Source: Tilletiaria anomala UBC 951 | Lineage: Eukaryota; Basidiomycota; Exobasidiomycetes; Georgefischeriales; Tilletiariaceae | Assembly: GCF_000711695.1 (NCBI RefSeq) | Contig: NW_013546963.1 | Location: forward strand, 44,932 to 108,931 | DNA length: 64,000 bases | Direction of reading: 5' to 3' | Part shown: positions 1-12,053 of the stretch, piece after piece | Layout of the letters: every line of letters starts with the position of its first letter | How positions within the stretch are numbered: position 1 is the stretch's first letter | Program-made: the position numbers and the translations under genes | The notes under the pieces: generated by a model | The model's input: the letters and a program-made list of their open reading frames with translations, nothing else | Told to the model about the DNA's origin: nothing | Database searches by the model: none

Positions 1-1281
1 GCTGCTTATCCCTACACACCCACCGGTGCGGTAAATCCAGAGACGGAAGCATCGACGTGGGCCGGGGTGAGACGACTGACACCCGATGATAATGCAAAAA
101 AGGCACCCGATGGGTTTGTCAAACAGGCAAGGAGACTAGGGTGTCATGCTAGCTGGGATATTATGGGCAACATCACCGCTATGTGGCCGGGCTGAAAGCG
201 TCGCTTCAGCTCAGAGTACGGCCCTGAAAGCTCGGCAGATGAAGTGCCTTCGCTCATGGCCATGGCAGTCATCTGGATACGCAACCTGCAGCGGAGGGTA
301 TGACGGTATTCTTGGAGTCCATGCTGCTGTCGAGGTATTCAAACCGATGAATGAACACAACGTTCAGACAGAGTTCCCGACCATATTTGTAAATTGGACG
401 AACGAGGAAAGCATGTGCCTTTCCACGTTCCGTCGTATTTTTCTGGCACATGGGCGGGTCTCATTCCTTTGGAAGAAGCGTGGAAATTGAAATCCCTTCG
501 CTCGCGAACGAAAACTGCAACTTGCAGGCTCTCAAAGAGGAACTGCAGCACATCGGATATCTAGGCGTTGCAAATCCCTCCTACAAAACCCGTCTGCTCG
601 TCGCTCATTTCGAGCTACACATCGAAAAAGGTCCTGCGCTCAGGCAGCACAATATGAAGATCGGCGTCGTACTGAGCAGCCAGACGCACCTATGGGCTAC
701 GCTCGAGATCATTATGAAAGTCGCACATACCGCTTTGACGCCGTGGAGCAACTGCCTGGATGCATTGCAGTGCGCTGCTCATGAGCTCATCGCACCCAAA
801 TGAATCGTTCAGGCCCACGGCAGAACTGCAGTACCGGCATGCTCTCCCTTGAGCCAGGTTCGACGAACGTCATCCCGTTCATCGTACCCATTTCCCTTCA
901 TATGCGGCATGCGGAATCCCACAAAGCGTTACAATACATGAAAGCGAAGATCATCTCGGAAATCACATGTATCGCCGCCGCCAGCTATGGCCTCTCCCCC
1001 GAGCAGGGCGTAGCGTGGCCGTGCGAGATACATTCTCACATAGATAGCATCGTACCACTTGCCAACTATCCGGATTGCATCGAGGCGGCGCGTAACAGCG
1101 TGGCCTTTGCGTTGGCTGGCGAGGACTTGACGCTCGACTTGACGCTCGACTTGAGCTCTCGTGCTGGCCACTACACGTGCGTCACGAGCGCGAGTGTGCC
1201 TAATCCGATGATCTTCGCAGTCAACCAAAAAGGACAGCGTCTCGCATCATCTAGCCCAGTATACTTGAGCCGAAGACTGCG
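1..1281 (+). pseudogene. Relic of an M20-family N-carbamoyl-amino-acid hydrolase / allantoate amidohydrolase, cut by the left edge
   Basis: The frame is open from base 1 and reads family text up to HASWDIMGNITAMWPG, then hits TGA at 190-192. The next pieces lie in other frames: GSHLDTQP, the metal-binding block, around 271-294; YDGILGVHAAVEV from about 300; NWTNEES to about 411; GTWAGLIPLEEAWKLK around 448-495; LKEELQHIGYLG and HFELHIEKGP around 530-635; SLEPGSTNVIP around 848-880; and AGHYTC near 1160-1180. Order and spacing match the family, but at least four frame changes and one stop separate the blocks, so no ordinary intron pattern restores it. Family members hydrolyse N-carbamoyl amino acids or allantoate in the cytosol. 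The exact substrate cannot be told. Sequencing error could explain one shift but hardly all of them. Confidence 0.8.
1124..1147. repeat. 12-bp tandem duplication inside the hydrolase relic
   Basis: The unit GACTTGACGCTC occurs twice head to tail, followed by a partial third copy (GACTTGA). In translation it gives LTLDLTLDL, where the family normally has a single short stretch before the AGH block. It looks like replication slippage in a gene no longer under selection. Confidence 0.85.
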
Positions 1282-1437
1282 TTGCAAGCGCGCAAACGCT
1301 GATGGATAGGCGCATGTCCTGCATTATGACAGCTTGCGCGAGACTTGCGGGGAAGAGAAAGCTAAGTTATAGCGATTTAGTTCCCAGTGCATAGAGCCTA
1401 ATGTACACCAGCAGCTGCATCGCCATCATCGTGCCAT

Positions 1438-4400
1438 CTACCAAACTGACTCGCCATAATAGCCGCCGACGCCGAAAGACTGCACCTGCTGGTGGCCTGC
1501 AGTGCGCGCTCTCTCATCTGCTGCCGCAGAAGGGTTCTGAGTGGCGGACATGCTAATGCCAGAGGCTGAGTGCTGAGAGGCACGGTGAGTGTAGGCGTGG
1601 CGTCCGCCCCGGGGCGGTCGGTAGCTGATCCTGCCCGCTGAAGAGTAATTTGAGCCAGCAGCAGCAGCATGCGCCATGTGCGGAGACTGCGAGTGCGAAT
1701 CCACAGGCCAACCGACCGTCGCTGTCATTCCTGCTCCCATGGTGCCAAATGCGCCAGAGGACATTCCTGCACTGTAGTATCCCTTACCGACAGCACCGGA
1801 AGGCGGCCGGAAAGCATTGTATGTGCTGACAGCCATGGGGCTCATTCCGCCGTAGGGCGAGGCGCCAGTCAGAGTTGTGCCGAATTGTAGAGCAGCAGCG
1901 TTGTATTGTCGCTGCTGAAGCGCGAACGCATTCATCTGTTGTGGTGTCATACTGTACGGGAAATATCCATAGCTGGCGTAAGCCTCTGGATAGTCGGCAG
2001 GGCCGAACGACGCAGTCTCGTACCCAGCAACGCCAGGAGCAGCGAAGCGATTTGCACCTGCTACCGGCGCTCCGGCTTTCGCAACGCTCCGAGCATCCGC
2101 ATTGCCGCCCACATCCGCATTCAGGCCCGAGGCCGTGGATATGGATGAAGAGGAGGCTGCGAAGCCATTTTGCCGCACGACTGGAGAGCCGCGCGCTGGC
2201 TCTCTTGCACCTGACACATCGGATGCCGGATTCATGGCGTGTGGGTTAAACACCGAGTCGGCTGTGCCAAAATCGTCCAGCGGCGTATCGGACGCTCGGT
2301 GCGAATCGACGGAACTGGCAGACAGAGGAGGGGCTTCCTCATTGCGTAGATCCTGAACAAGACTGCTAGGCAAAAACGCGTCTGTGATACCCTTCAAGCT
2401 GTTTTGAGTGCCATTCTTCCCATCGCTGCTTGGCTGCGCCCATACTTTCTTGACTGCATCACTGTCGGGCGCACTATGTGAACCTTCCAGCATCGGGAAA
2501 CCCCAAGGTGAAGCCGTTGACTTGGGCAAAGGCAGCGTCTGTGAAGGGAAAAGAAGTAAATTCCTGAGGCATTGTTTTTATCCAGAGAAAGACTCACTGA
2601 GCCAACAGAGGTCTGGCCCGAAGCCACAGCAGGCTCTGGAAGGGACGAGATCGCACCGCCGAGCGCAGAAGAATCCGACGTCGAATACACCATGTCAGTG
2701 AGTTCCATATGTGCCATGTAGCTGGTTGGGCTGTCTTCTTCGCGTGTCCTTGTTGCAACACTAAGGGATGAGGTGCCGAGAACACCGGCAGTTTGACTGA
2801 AATCGGCAGAGTGAGACACGACTCCGTTGCGTGGTGCAGAGATTGTGTCGATGCGGGAGCCAGGCGCGCGTCGCACGTCGCTCGCTCCGAGGACTGCTTG
2901 CCCTGTGGCTGCATTGAGTGCCGTCTGAAAGGGAGATGAGCTGGTAGACGGGAGGGTGGCTGGCGCAGGCTGGGTCGCCTGCGAAGCTGCGGATCCGCCC
3001 GCACGAGGAAGACGAATCTGAGGTATACCACGCGTGCCTTTCAGGTGAGACCTGGGAAGACTGACTTTGATGCGCTGTGGGCCCCAGTCCTCAGGTTGCT
3101 CCGATGGCGGCGTCGCGATCGCCGTGTCGAGATCCTCGTTGACACCGACTGGCGAACGGGTTAGGGGGCTGTACCCGCTTTGAAAAGCGCTCAGGTCATT
3201 GATCTGCCTCAAGGCCCTTGACAGCGTGCGGCGTGGTATGTTGACGCTCGACTGCGCGACACCCCGGTAGAAGCGTTTCGGGAAGAAATAGTCATCTCGG
3301 GATAGCGTCCGGATAGAAATGGTCATCAGAGGCGGATCCCAAGTAAGTGCGTAGATCGGATGCGATCGCAAGGTGTTGGCCCGCAGCACGGCAGACCGCT
3401 GCGTGTGGCTTTCAGCTTCTTGTAACAGTCCCCGCATAAGGCCTTGAGTTACCTTGACAGCAAAGTGCTTCCAAGCCGGCGGGCCGTCCATCGGCACCTC
3501 GGCTCGAGTCAGCAGAGGCTCGGGCGGGAGATAGGGACGCATCGTCGCTGGTTTTAGTGGTGCAGCCTGGATAGGAGTAACCGATCGTCTGCCTACTCGG
3601 TGCATTGGCAGGTCTGAGCGATCAACATCATCGCTCGGTGCACGTACATCCACTCGCGGGATGGTCGCCTTCGCTTGCTGTCGCCGCTTTGCGTCCGATC
3701 GACCACTGTCCGGAACCTCGGGACGTGTCGAAGCACCAAATGGCTGCTCATGAATGGGCTGCTGTAGTGTGCGTTGCAGCAGGGTTCTCCTCGGCTGCTC
3801 GGCGAGCTGAGACTCGCGCATTGGCCCACCCGTTGTGGAAGACCAACGCTTGGCGATCGTCACATCGCCTGGAGCTGCTGTTGGCGATGGCCCACTGCGT
3901 CGCCAAGAAATGGCGTCGCTCGGAGACAAGATTCGGGCTGGTGCTTGTTCAAACGAAGCCTTGGTGGCAGCAGCTGCAGCTGCAGCTGCTTCCTCTCTCG
4001 CCTTCTCGGCCTTCTCAGCGGCAGCAGCTTCGGCCCTCTTTGCCTTCTCCTCCGCCGCAGCCTGTCGACGTGCCTCCAAAGCCTCCTTGCGTTTCTGTTC
4101 AGCCTCCTCTTTCGCCCTCTCCTTCGTTTCAGCTTCCTCCTTCAGCTTGGCCTCTAGTGCCGCCGCTTTGGCCCTCGCACGTTCTTTCTCCTCCAGACGC
4201 CGCGCCTCCTCATCCTCGCGACGCTTACGAGCGCGCTCGACTGCCGATAGCATTGTTTTCGCCTGGTCTTCTGGATTGATAATAGTTGCTGCCGCTAGCG
4301 CCGACTCGGGGGGCGCAGCAGCAGGTGCTGCTGCTGCCAGTGCCTGCGATGAAGGCTCGGGCGCAGTGCTCTGTCCTTCCAAGCTGCGCTTGATACCGCC

Positions 4401-6726
4401 CCACGGCGGAGGTCTTGGCGCAGAGGAAGTCTGAGCATGGTTCACCGCGGCAGCACTGGCGGCTGCAGGCGGAAGGGAGGACAACGTGGCCCTCGGCGAC
4501 ATGCGCACAGCTGCGCCAGCTGTCGGCCCATTCAAATTTCCGTGTTTGGCGGTCTTCAGCTCCGACGCAGGTGGCGCGACAGCGGGCTTGCACGGCGCTT
4601 CTACTACTTTTGCCTCCGCTGGCGGTTGAGCAGTCGGCGGAGGGACGACTGCCTTCACCGGTACTCCTGAAGCCTTGTTGAGCGATGCTTGTCTTTGCGC
4701 TAGCGGCCCCCATGCGCGAGTCGCTGCAGCAACTGTAGCAACAGGTGCATGCGCTTGCGCAGACGCTGCGTTATACATACCGGCAGGCTCGTCGCTGCGA
4801 CTCGGTGGGCTACTGACAAATGATTCGCTTGGGGCGCGGTCTCGCTGCAGCAAGGAGATGCTCGGAGCTCCCACTGAGATCCGCCTCTCCTTTTTCGTTG
4901 CGGCCTTGGCGTCAAACAGTTGTTTCTGCTGTTGCTGTGGCACTGGTGCTACCGGTGCAAAGGAGGCTGTCGCTGCAGCTTCACCATCTCCACTCGCGCG
5001 GGAGACAGACCCGCGCTTGATACCACCCCATGGAGGCGGACGGGCCGAAGGCATGGTGCGATCGTGCCCGACATCTCTGAAGCGTTCCTCCTTGGAAACA
5101 GGCCCATTGTAGAAGTTCGCCTCCACTTCCTGTTGCATCACCTGCTCTTCCGCCTTTTCTGTCGCCTTGGCTGCCTTGGCGGCCTCGCCAGGCTGAACGG
5201 ATGCGGTTGGCTGCGCAGTGATTTTGTACTGCTTGCCATCGCCAAACTCCACCACCTCGCCGAAGAACTCGTCATCATCTAGGTCGTCCCAGTGATCGCC
5301 GCTCTTCAGGTTGCCGCCGCGGAAGCTTTCCAGCACCTTCAGCGCCGCTTCCTGCTTCGCTAGTGCTTCGGCCGCTGCGGCTGCAGCCTTCTTCTCTGCC
5401 TCCTTTTGCGCACTCGCCGCTTCGGCAGCAGTGGGGAAGACCGTCTTGAGACGATCCGCCTCGCGTGACGAGAGGCCATGTATGCCGTTCGCACCAGTGG
5501 GGGACGAGGTTCCTTTTGTCCATGGGGCCGCTTTAGAAGAAGCCACAGACGTGCCGGCTGGGCTGCTGGACCGCACATTGGTCCCGAGAGTGGGCGCAAT
5601 CCCGGAGCTGGAACTGGGCCGTAAGCCACCAGGAGAAGCCGAACGCCCAGAGGCGAGCGAAGACACGAGCTTGGAACTCGCTGCGACGCTCGTGCTGATA
5701 CTTGGTGTCCCTGCTGGATAGGATATCGGGGCCCATCCTGCTGTAGAAGGCGCCTTGCTGCTCGAGGAGAGCTTGCTTCTTGAGCCTGCTGATCCCAGTT
5801 CTGGATTGGAGCATGCAGGAGAGAGAAAACAAGGTCAACACACTTATCCTCCTCCGATCTTTCAGCGATGAAGGGAATAGGCACTTACTACTACCGGATC
5901 CGAGGCTCAGGGTCAGCGTCCCCGACGGCGAAGCAGTTGTTGTCAGGGGCGAAGGAGAGGCCTTTTCGAGGAACTTTTTCGTCACGCTAGCCGATGCGAA
6001 CTTCCGCGGCGCAGACGCCATTCCTGATGCCGTCGCATGTGCCAGGGTGGGTGTCGGTGGGCCTGAGGACGCGTTTGATGCGCCGGATGCCGGTGTAGCA
6101 GTAGAAGGTGCTTGCTGCTGGCAAATGCTCGCTGATGCAGCCGGTGTTGACTGTCGGTCATTTGCAGCAGCGTCGGCAGGGAAAGCGTCTTCGGCAGCTT
6201 GTGCAACCAGTGTGGAACTGGCACCAGCGAAATTCTCTGGCTTAGAAAGAGCCGCTGGCTCTGCGGATGTCGAAGCCGCGCTTGTTCTCAGCGTGGTGCC
6301 TGCTTCCTCTTGTGCACCAATGTGTGCCACATCAGGCTCTACGCCCTTTGTGCCATCCTTCGAGGCTTGTGCGCCTTGTACCGGGCCCGAAGCCTGATCT
6401 GTTGTAGCTCTTTGAACTATAGCCGGGCGTTCCCGCATGATGCTGAATACTTCCGACTCATCGTTATCCTGTAAATGCTTTGCGTAGCCTCCAGCATTAT
6501 CGCCAGCTGCGGTTGCGTCCACATTGTTTTCATTTTGCACTGCTGCACGTGCTTCGACTTTTCCGTTGTGCGAATCAGCGAAGGATTGTTGATGCCGGTC
6601 CGACGCTCGTTGCGTGTTGGAGCTTTCTTGGCGTTGCGCCTGAACTTCCGATGAGGTTAGAGCATCCCCATCCTTCTTCTCGCCATCGTGACCATGCTCA
6701 ACGATCTCAGCGGACGCTGCGCTCAT
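1438..6726 (-). CDS. Large Ser/Ala/Pro-rich protein of unknown function with a charged coiled-coil segment and two RPPPWGGIKR motifs
   Basis: Three exons: 6726-5889, 5800-2598 and 2538-1438, giving 1713 residues; both introns (88 and 59 nt) start GTAAGT/GTGAGT and end CAG, and both joins stay in frame. The ATG at 6726 (MSAASAEIVEHG) was preferred to upstream in-frame starts because it opens the first acidic, conserved-looking text. The protein is mostly low complexity. An acidic block (DDLDDDEFFGEVVEFGDGKQ) precedes a VSKEERFRDVG segment and two copies of RPPPWGGIKR. A long Glu/Ala/Lys/Arg-rich stretch near the middle should form a coiled coil. A more ordered, aromatic segment follows (AWKHFAVKVTQGLMRGLLQEAE and TWDPPLMTISIRTLSRDD). 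The C-terminus is rich in Ala, Tyr, Met and Gly. I do not recognise the family; a scaffold-type protein is only a guess. Confidence 0.75.
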
Positions 6727-7490
6727 ATCCCTAGGAGTGAGGGAATGGCCTTGAGTCGATAAGAGCTGCACAGAAGTATATGCGGCCTTGTTCGAGTCGG
6801 TCGCCTTGATGATGCTGTGAGCAATGGCGTATCGCAGTACGGATGCGCTTTGATGACAAGCCCTCGGCAAAGGTGGCGAGCAATTCGCAGCAGCTCGTGT
6901 GACTCGTTCTTAGCTGATTGTGTCGTGGGGCGGGAAGCGCACGTCGAAGCGTCCGAAGCCACGGAATCTGGAAACGCTCAAGTTTGACCAAGGAATGCTC
7001 GCCTCTCCTCTTTGATGAGCTCCGCTGCGTTGCGTCAGGAGCTCGAAGGTGGCTCTCGACCCATGCCGTAGAGAAGGGAAGGAGGTACAAGCAGCCGGGT
7101 ATGCTCTCCAGTGTGCTGATCAAAGGCTCGCCAACGACAGTGCTCTTTGGCGCGAAGGAAGATGCACTGAAGTGGCGGGGATTACAGGGAGACGATCAGT
7201 GGTATCCAAATCGCGGGGAGCGCCAGAACAGGAACCCGTAAAACGACCGTTTACCCCGGAAAATATTTAATATAACCCGATTTTGCGAACGCACATGCAC
7301 TAGGCAGCTTCAAGATGCCAGCATATACATATCACACTTGCGTGTCGCATCGCATCAATCACAGCACCAAGCCATGTCTGAAATGTCATCTAGTCATACA
7401 CGGTGGCCTTGTGTTCGGCGTGCCGCTCCCTAGATCCAACGGACAGAGGATTGGTTGATTGGACGCTCAGCCACGCGAGTCCAAGGCACC
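6727..7490. other. Intergenic region between divergent genes
   Basis: This holds the upstream regions of the large minus-strand gene and of CSN6. I see only short chance ORFs and no RNA gene or repeat. Confidence 0.6.
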
Positions 7491-9058
7491 ATGCAGACAC
7501 TGATTGGAGAATCGAGCCATGCGACCGCCTTGACAAAGATCTCCGACGTCGTGCTCGATGTCACACGAGAAGCAGGCGTCGGCGTCAACCTCACATTGTG
7601 AGTATCGACAACCGGACTCCTGGAAAGCGTAAGATGGGCTGCTGAGCGCTATTGTATTTGAATTGCAGACATCCCTTGCCGATTTTGAATGTATCGGAGC
7701 ATGTGACGCGGGCACGTGCACAAATGGGCACCGACAATGTCAGCGGTAAATGTGGCCATGTGTCCCTATCAGGATCACGATAGGAAAGGCGGCTAATGAC
7801 CTCCTCTCTTATTTCCCTCCCACCCGCACAGTATATGGCGTGCTTCTCGGAACGCAAAGTGGGAGAAACGTGGAGATACACAATGCGTTCGAGATGCGCG
7901 TAGATCCCGCGGCACCTGGTGCGCCCGCAGGTGGTTTGCAGGTGAATCACAACTTTCTCAAATCCAGGCAATCCCAATGTCGGTATTGTTGCCTCGCACT
8001 GCTGTGCTCGATGCTTGAACGGGTAATGCGGTCCTGACGAATACAATCGTCATTTCGGCCCCCTCCAGTCAAACAAGTCTTTCCTACGCTCGATTTTCTG
8101 GGCTGGTACAGCGTCGGCCCGGTGCCGACGCTACAGGATGTGCAGATCCATCAGCAAGTGGGTGCACGGATCAGATGGCCTTATCTGCGAGTGACGCATA
8201 GAGGGGATGTCTGACATTCCTATGGATCATATCTCCGCTCTAGCTCCTCGGATACAACGAAGCGCCGATCTTCCTCCAACTTTCGCCGACGAACACACGA
8301 GTAGCAGAGGCCGCAGCCTCGGGCGAGCTGCCGCTGAGCACGTACGAATCAACTGTTGAGATTGTCCATGGAGAGACAAAGATGTTCTTTGTGCCTACTG
8401 GCTACCGGATCGATACAGGCGAAGCGGAACGCGTGGCTGTCGACTTTGCCAGCAGGCCGGCCGAGTCTGGGAATGATGCTGCTGCATCCAGTTCACGTGA
8501 GCACCCCCATGCTAAGCTCTTTCGGGCGATCGCTGCGCATATTTGGCCGGCATTTAATATTGGTTTTTTCGGCAGTTCTGGGGAACCTAAAGTCGTCCTA
8601 CAATGCAATACGCATGCTCGCCGATCGGATCAAGGCACTCAATGGCTACGTCCAGTCCGTGCACAACGCCGCACCAAGCGACGGGAGCACTCTTGCAGAG
8701 ATTGACACTGCGAATGCTACTACCATTGACCATGAGACACTGCGGCAGATTGCGGCATTATGCGCTTCCATCGCGCCCTCAAGCGAGGGGCAAAGCTTGA
8801 ACGCTGAATTGCTAACCGAGTACCATGATGTGTTCCTCACCAACCAGTTGACATGCTTGACCTCAGGACTGAACAGCTTAAACGAGGTGTGTGTGTTTCT
8901 CTGCTCGCGGGTCCGCCCCCACATCCCGATCCAGGCAAATTGCTCACAGGCGCATCGTCATCTCTTCCTGTTCACAGCTCGTCGACAAGTTCGACTTTGT
9001 CTCACAGCCTGGAAAGCGCGAGGCCGGCCTCCCTCCGCGTAGCTTCCGCTTGCGATGA
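7491..9058 (+). CDS. CSN6: COP9 signalosome complex subunit 6 (MPN-domain protein)
   Basis: CSN6 is a structural MPN subunit of the COP9 signalosome, which removes NEDD8 from cullins in nucleus and cytosol. Seven exons: 7491-7597, 7669-7745, 7832-7930, 8069-8157, 8244-8496, 8576-8886, 8978-9058, giving 338 residues. The MPN domain is clear: LHPLPILNVSEHVTRA, VYGVLLGTQSGRNVEIHNAF, then KQVFPTLDFLGWYSVGPVPT and LLGYNEAPIFLQL. As expected for CSN6, it lacks the JAMM His-x-His zinc motif, so it is not the catalytic subunit (that is CSN5). The helical C-terminal part (LGNLKSSYNAIRMLADRI; LLTEYHDVFLTNQLTCLTSGLNSLNELVDKF) is also typical. The exon-3 donor could instead be the GTGAAT ten bases downstream, but only GTGGTT at 7931 keeps the frame. 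The eIF3f/eIF3h relatives fit less well. Confidence 0.9.
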
Positions 9059-9249
9059 GGAGAATCCTTTGTACCCCACTCGCCTCCGCCGGAGAGCCCT
9101 ATTGAGTTGTTCAATCATTTTCCCACTACAACACTGTATCATACATGAAACTTCAACAGCACGGCATCATACTTGGGAAAAGCATCCCTGTGCATCCTGT
9201 ACGCGCTGCACTCGCTTACTGGACAGCAGTGCCACCGCGCCCGTCGCCG

Positions 9250-10982
9250 CTAGCGATCCTCCGAGTGTTCGATCATGCCTCTGAGATGCTGCAGCACAAG
9301 CGTGACGCGTTCGCGCTGCATCTTTGCCAATGTGCCTGACGCGACGAGGCCCACTTCAAGATCGTAGAATTTGACGCGGCATGCGCTGCTTGTCAGCCCA
9401 AAGTTGATGCCTGCCGCGCCGATGCGCGATAGCGTCAGCGGTGTCAGGTCCAACGATGTGTGCTGTGACAAGTATGCTTTTATCGCTGGAAGGAGGGGTG
9501 TCTCTGTGGAGGGTTCGAATAGAAGGTCTTGTCAGGTCATGATTTAACATTTCAAAGACTTCCGGATTCCGAAGTCTCTCACCTGGGGGGGTCTCGTCCA
9601 GCAACCGCATACAGACAGGCCATGGTACCGTCAATGTGAGCGCTTTGAGATCTGGCGCAGGTCCAGGAACCTTGGATCCGTCCATCCTGAGATCGTCCCA
9701 CAGTTCCGAAGGGAAAGTGAATGCCAGCTCGACTGGTCCAGCAGCATACGCACTGTCATCGATTCTGTCGTCCCGCTGCAAACCGCGGAGGCCGTGTCGC
9801 CCGCGAGACATCAAGCGGTCGATCTCCTCCTTCTCGCCTCTAGCCTGGACGACGATCTTCTCCGCCAAAGCCTCAATCCCCGCGCTCACTTCCGCGCCTA
9901 CGTCGGTGCTTACCGCCAGCCCCTTCAGCCGGCGCGCTGCCGAGCCTGCGGCAGTGGACACGCGGCAGTCAAAGCGTGCTTGAACCCAATTGAGCGCGTG
10001 CGTTAGCACGGCGCGATTGACGTCCGGCGCTGCGTTCGTGCACGACCTGGTCACAAGGACTGGGTATGCAAGAGCCGTGCTTGTCATCGTGGCTCTTTCT
10101 GCACCAGAAGAGGAGGGAAGGAAGACGAGATGGCAAAGATCTCCGAGTCTTATTGCCTTCCACGCCTTTGCTCGTGCGACCGCTGCTTTGGATTTGCGCT
10201 TTTTGCCTTTTGTGGCGGGCTCTGGCGGCCGATGGAGCTCGATCTCAATTGCCCATGCTTGCGAAGACTCATCCATCTGCTGTTGCATCTGGCCGCGCTT
10301 CCATCCTCTGGGGCCATGCGGATTTACCAGGTCCAGGTCGGGCAGCCATCCCATCCTGACGGCCGAGATCTGCGCTGATCCAACTGTGTCTCCAATTCGA
10401 CGTCGCTTTGCTATGGGAAGGTTGCGGCCTGACGCATCTTCGAGCATCGTGTCTTCTCGCTGTCCAGTCTGGCCTCCACCCCCCGCCTCGGTTGAGCGCC
10501 CCGTCGCGACGTGTAGCACCGACATGCCGTCAGACAATCGGATGTTGATGTACGAGCGCAATTCAGCGCCTAGCTCTTCGAAGAGTTGCAGAGAAAGACT
10601 GCCTGATGCGGCGCCCTTGCTTGAAGCACCCATCCTGCCGAGCCTCGGGACATGCAAAGGAGACAGCGTGTGAAGTTGCAATGTGCGTGACACAAAGATG
10701 CCTTTCGAATCGTGGGGTGATACAGCTTGATCAGCTATGCACGACTTGACGTAGTTACACAGAACACTCACGCCTGATGCTTGTCCATGGTTCATCCTCT
10801 TCCTCCTCGCTAGCTTCTACGCCGGCACTCGTGTCCTTGACCTGCCTTGCCGTTCGACCTGGCGCACTGCTGGTCGCAGGAGCGCGTATCTTGGCAGGAT
10901 CGACACGGCCAGCTAGTGGTGGCTGCTCTCTGCTGGTGTCGGCAGAGGCAGGGCCGAGTGACCTCCGTGTTGCAGGGGGCAT
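9250..10982 (-). CDS. Probable kinetochore (CCAN) subunit of the CENP-L / Fta1 / Iml3 family
   Basis: Exons 10982-10772, 10701-9583 and 9503-9250 encode 527 residues; both introns (70 and 79 nt) have GTGAGW donors and keep the frame. After an acidic N-terminal stretch comes FVSRTLQLHTLSPLHV, matching the T-x-x-L-x-x-LSPL opening of Fta1-like proteins. The middle has LNWVQARFDCRVS, like the conserved F-D-x-R-[VI]-S block. The last exon has LTLSRIGAAGINFGL and RVKFYDLEVG, like the C-terminal SRI..GI..G / RVK block. CENP-L pairs with CENP-N (Chl4) in the inner kinetochore. Loops rich in Lys/Arg and Gly are lineage-specific. The assignment rests on short motifs I recalled, so a profile search is needed. 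The gene is convergent with CSN6 (191 bp apart) and divergent from the zinc-finger gene. Confidence 0.5.
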
Positions 10983-11303
10983 CGTGCAGTCCGCCGTACG
11001 CATGTGCTGCGAGGGATGTCTACTTGTAACCCTTGCCGATTGGTATTTGGAAAGCGTGGTGTTGAAGTCGTGAAGAAGAGGTTGCAGATATCAACACGAT
11101 CAACACCAGTGGGAGGGTGTGACGCGACGCGACCACTTTTGCCTTTAGCATAGCCGAAAATGATACCCATGCTAATTACTTTGTCATGAGCCTTGGCCTA
11201 CACTTGCAAAGGCTCCCAGCTTCCGAATATCTCTTGATGAAGTCCGCCTGACCGGAGTAAAGAGGGCTGTAACGCATAAAGCCAGTAAGAGAAGTTCTCT
11301 ACA
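10983..11303. promoter_or_regulatory. Shared promoter of the CENP-L-like and ZNF830-like genes, with an MCB-like element
   Basis: The 321-bp gap separates two divergent start codons. At 11121-11133 it holds GACGCGACGCGAC, a doubled ACGCG core like the MluI cell-cycle box bound by MBF-type factors. The same 13-mer in reverse lies upstream of DCC1 (17602-17614). Confidence 0.45.
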
Positions 11304-12053
11304 ATGGACGCAAGAGCGCTTCTTCGCGCTACAAAGAGCGGCATCGGCTCTGGCGCTAGCGGTAGCAGTAGCCATGGCGCTGCGCCGCCGGCGATCACAG
11401 ACCGGTTCGCAAGCTACAACCGCAAGACAAGTGCTCTGCGCTGCTCCGCGTGCTCGTATATGACCATCAAACACGAGAACCTGTGGATGAGCCATGCAGC
11501 AAGCAAAAGCCATCGGTCGAACGCCGCTGGCATCCTTGCGAAAGAACGGCAGGCGGAGGAGCAGCAGGCTCAGGAGCGCCGACGGCGAGAAGAAGAGGGG
11601 GCGGCAGCTGTTGCAGACTCATCCAAGACCCCCACCGGGAAAAGGAAAGCAGAAAGCCAAGATGCGCCAGCTGCAGACGCGGAGAGCTCGAGCCATGGTG
11701 ACGGTAGCAAGAAGCAGCGCATGGCGGACCCTGTGATAGAATCAGAGTGGGAGAAGTTCCAGCGCGAAGTCCTCGGCGGTGCATCAGCGGTGGATAGCAC
11801 AGGGTCAGACAATGAGTACAAACGCTTCGCGGCAGCTACGATCGAGGCTGCAGCCGTCTTGCGCAAGCCAACTGGCGAATATGACGGCGATGAGGACAAG
11901 GAGGGAGTAGCCGTCGCCTCCCCAGCGCTGCGTAAGACGCGAGAGGAGATCGAAGATGAGCAACGATTAGAGCGCCAGCAACAAGAAAAAGAAGAGATTA
12001 TGCAGCGATACGAGGAAGAGGTGCGGTTACAGCAAGAAGGGGACGAGAGGTGA
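11304..12053 (+). CDS. ZNF830/CCDC16-like zinc-finger protein
   Basis: Single-exon gene of 249 residues. The N-terminal segment ALRCSACSYMTIKHENLWMSHAASKSHR is a C2H2-like finger (Cys-x2-Cys, then His-x5-His) of the type found in ZNF830 (CCDC16, nuclear, linked to pre-mRNA splicing) and in U1-type fingers that bind RNA or splicing partners. It is followed by a Glu/Gln/Arg-rich coiled coil, a basic GKRKAE patch that could act as nuclear signal, the family-like segment VIESEWEKFQREVLG, and a second acidic coiled coil at the C-terminus. Length and layout fit the family. It starts 321 bp from the divergent CENP-L-like gene and probably shares its promoter. The role in splicing is inferred from the family only. 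Confidence 0.7.
   Translation: MDARALLRATKSGIGSGASGSSSHGAAPPAITDRFASYNRKTSALRCSACSYMTIKHENLWMSHAASKSHRSNAAGILAKERQAEEQQAQERRRREEEGAAAVADSSKTPTGKRKAESQDAPAADAESSSHGDGSKKQRMADPVIESEWEKFQREVLGGASAVDSTGSDNEYKRFAAATIEAAAVLRKPTGEYDGDEDKEGVAVASPALRKTREEIEDEQRLERQQQEKEEIMQRYEEEVRLQQEGDER

Noticed and set aside
3605-5721. Several Ala/Ser/Leu-rich plus-strand ORFs
   Set aside because: All are antisense to the low-complexity coding exon of the 1713-residue gene.
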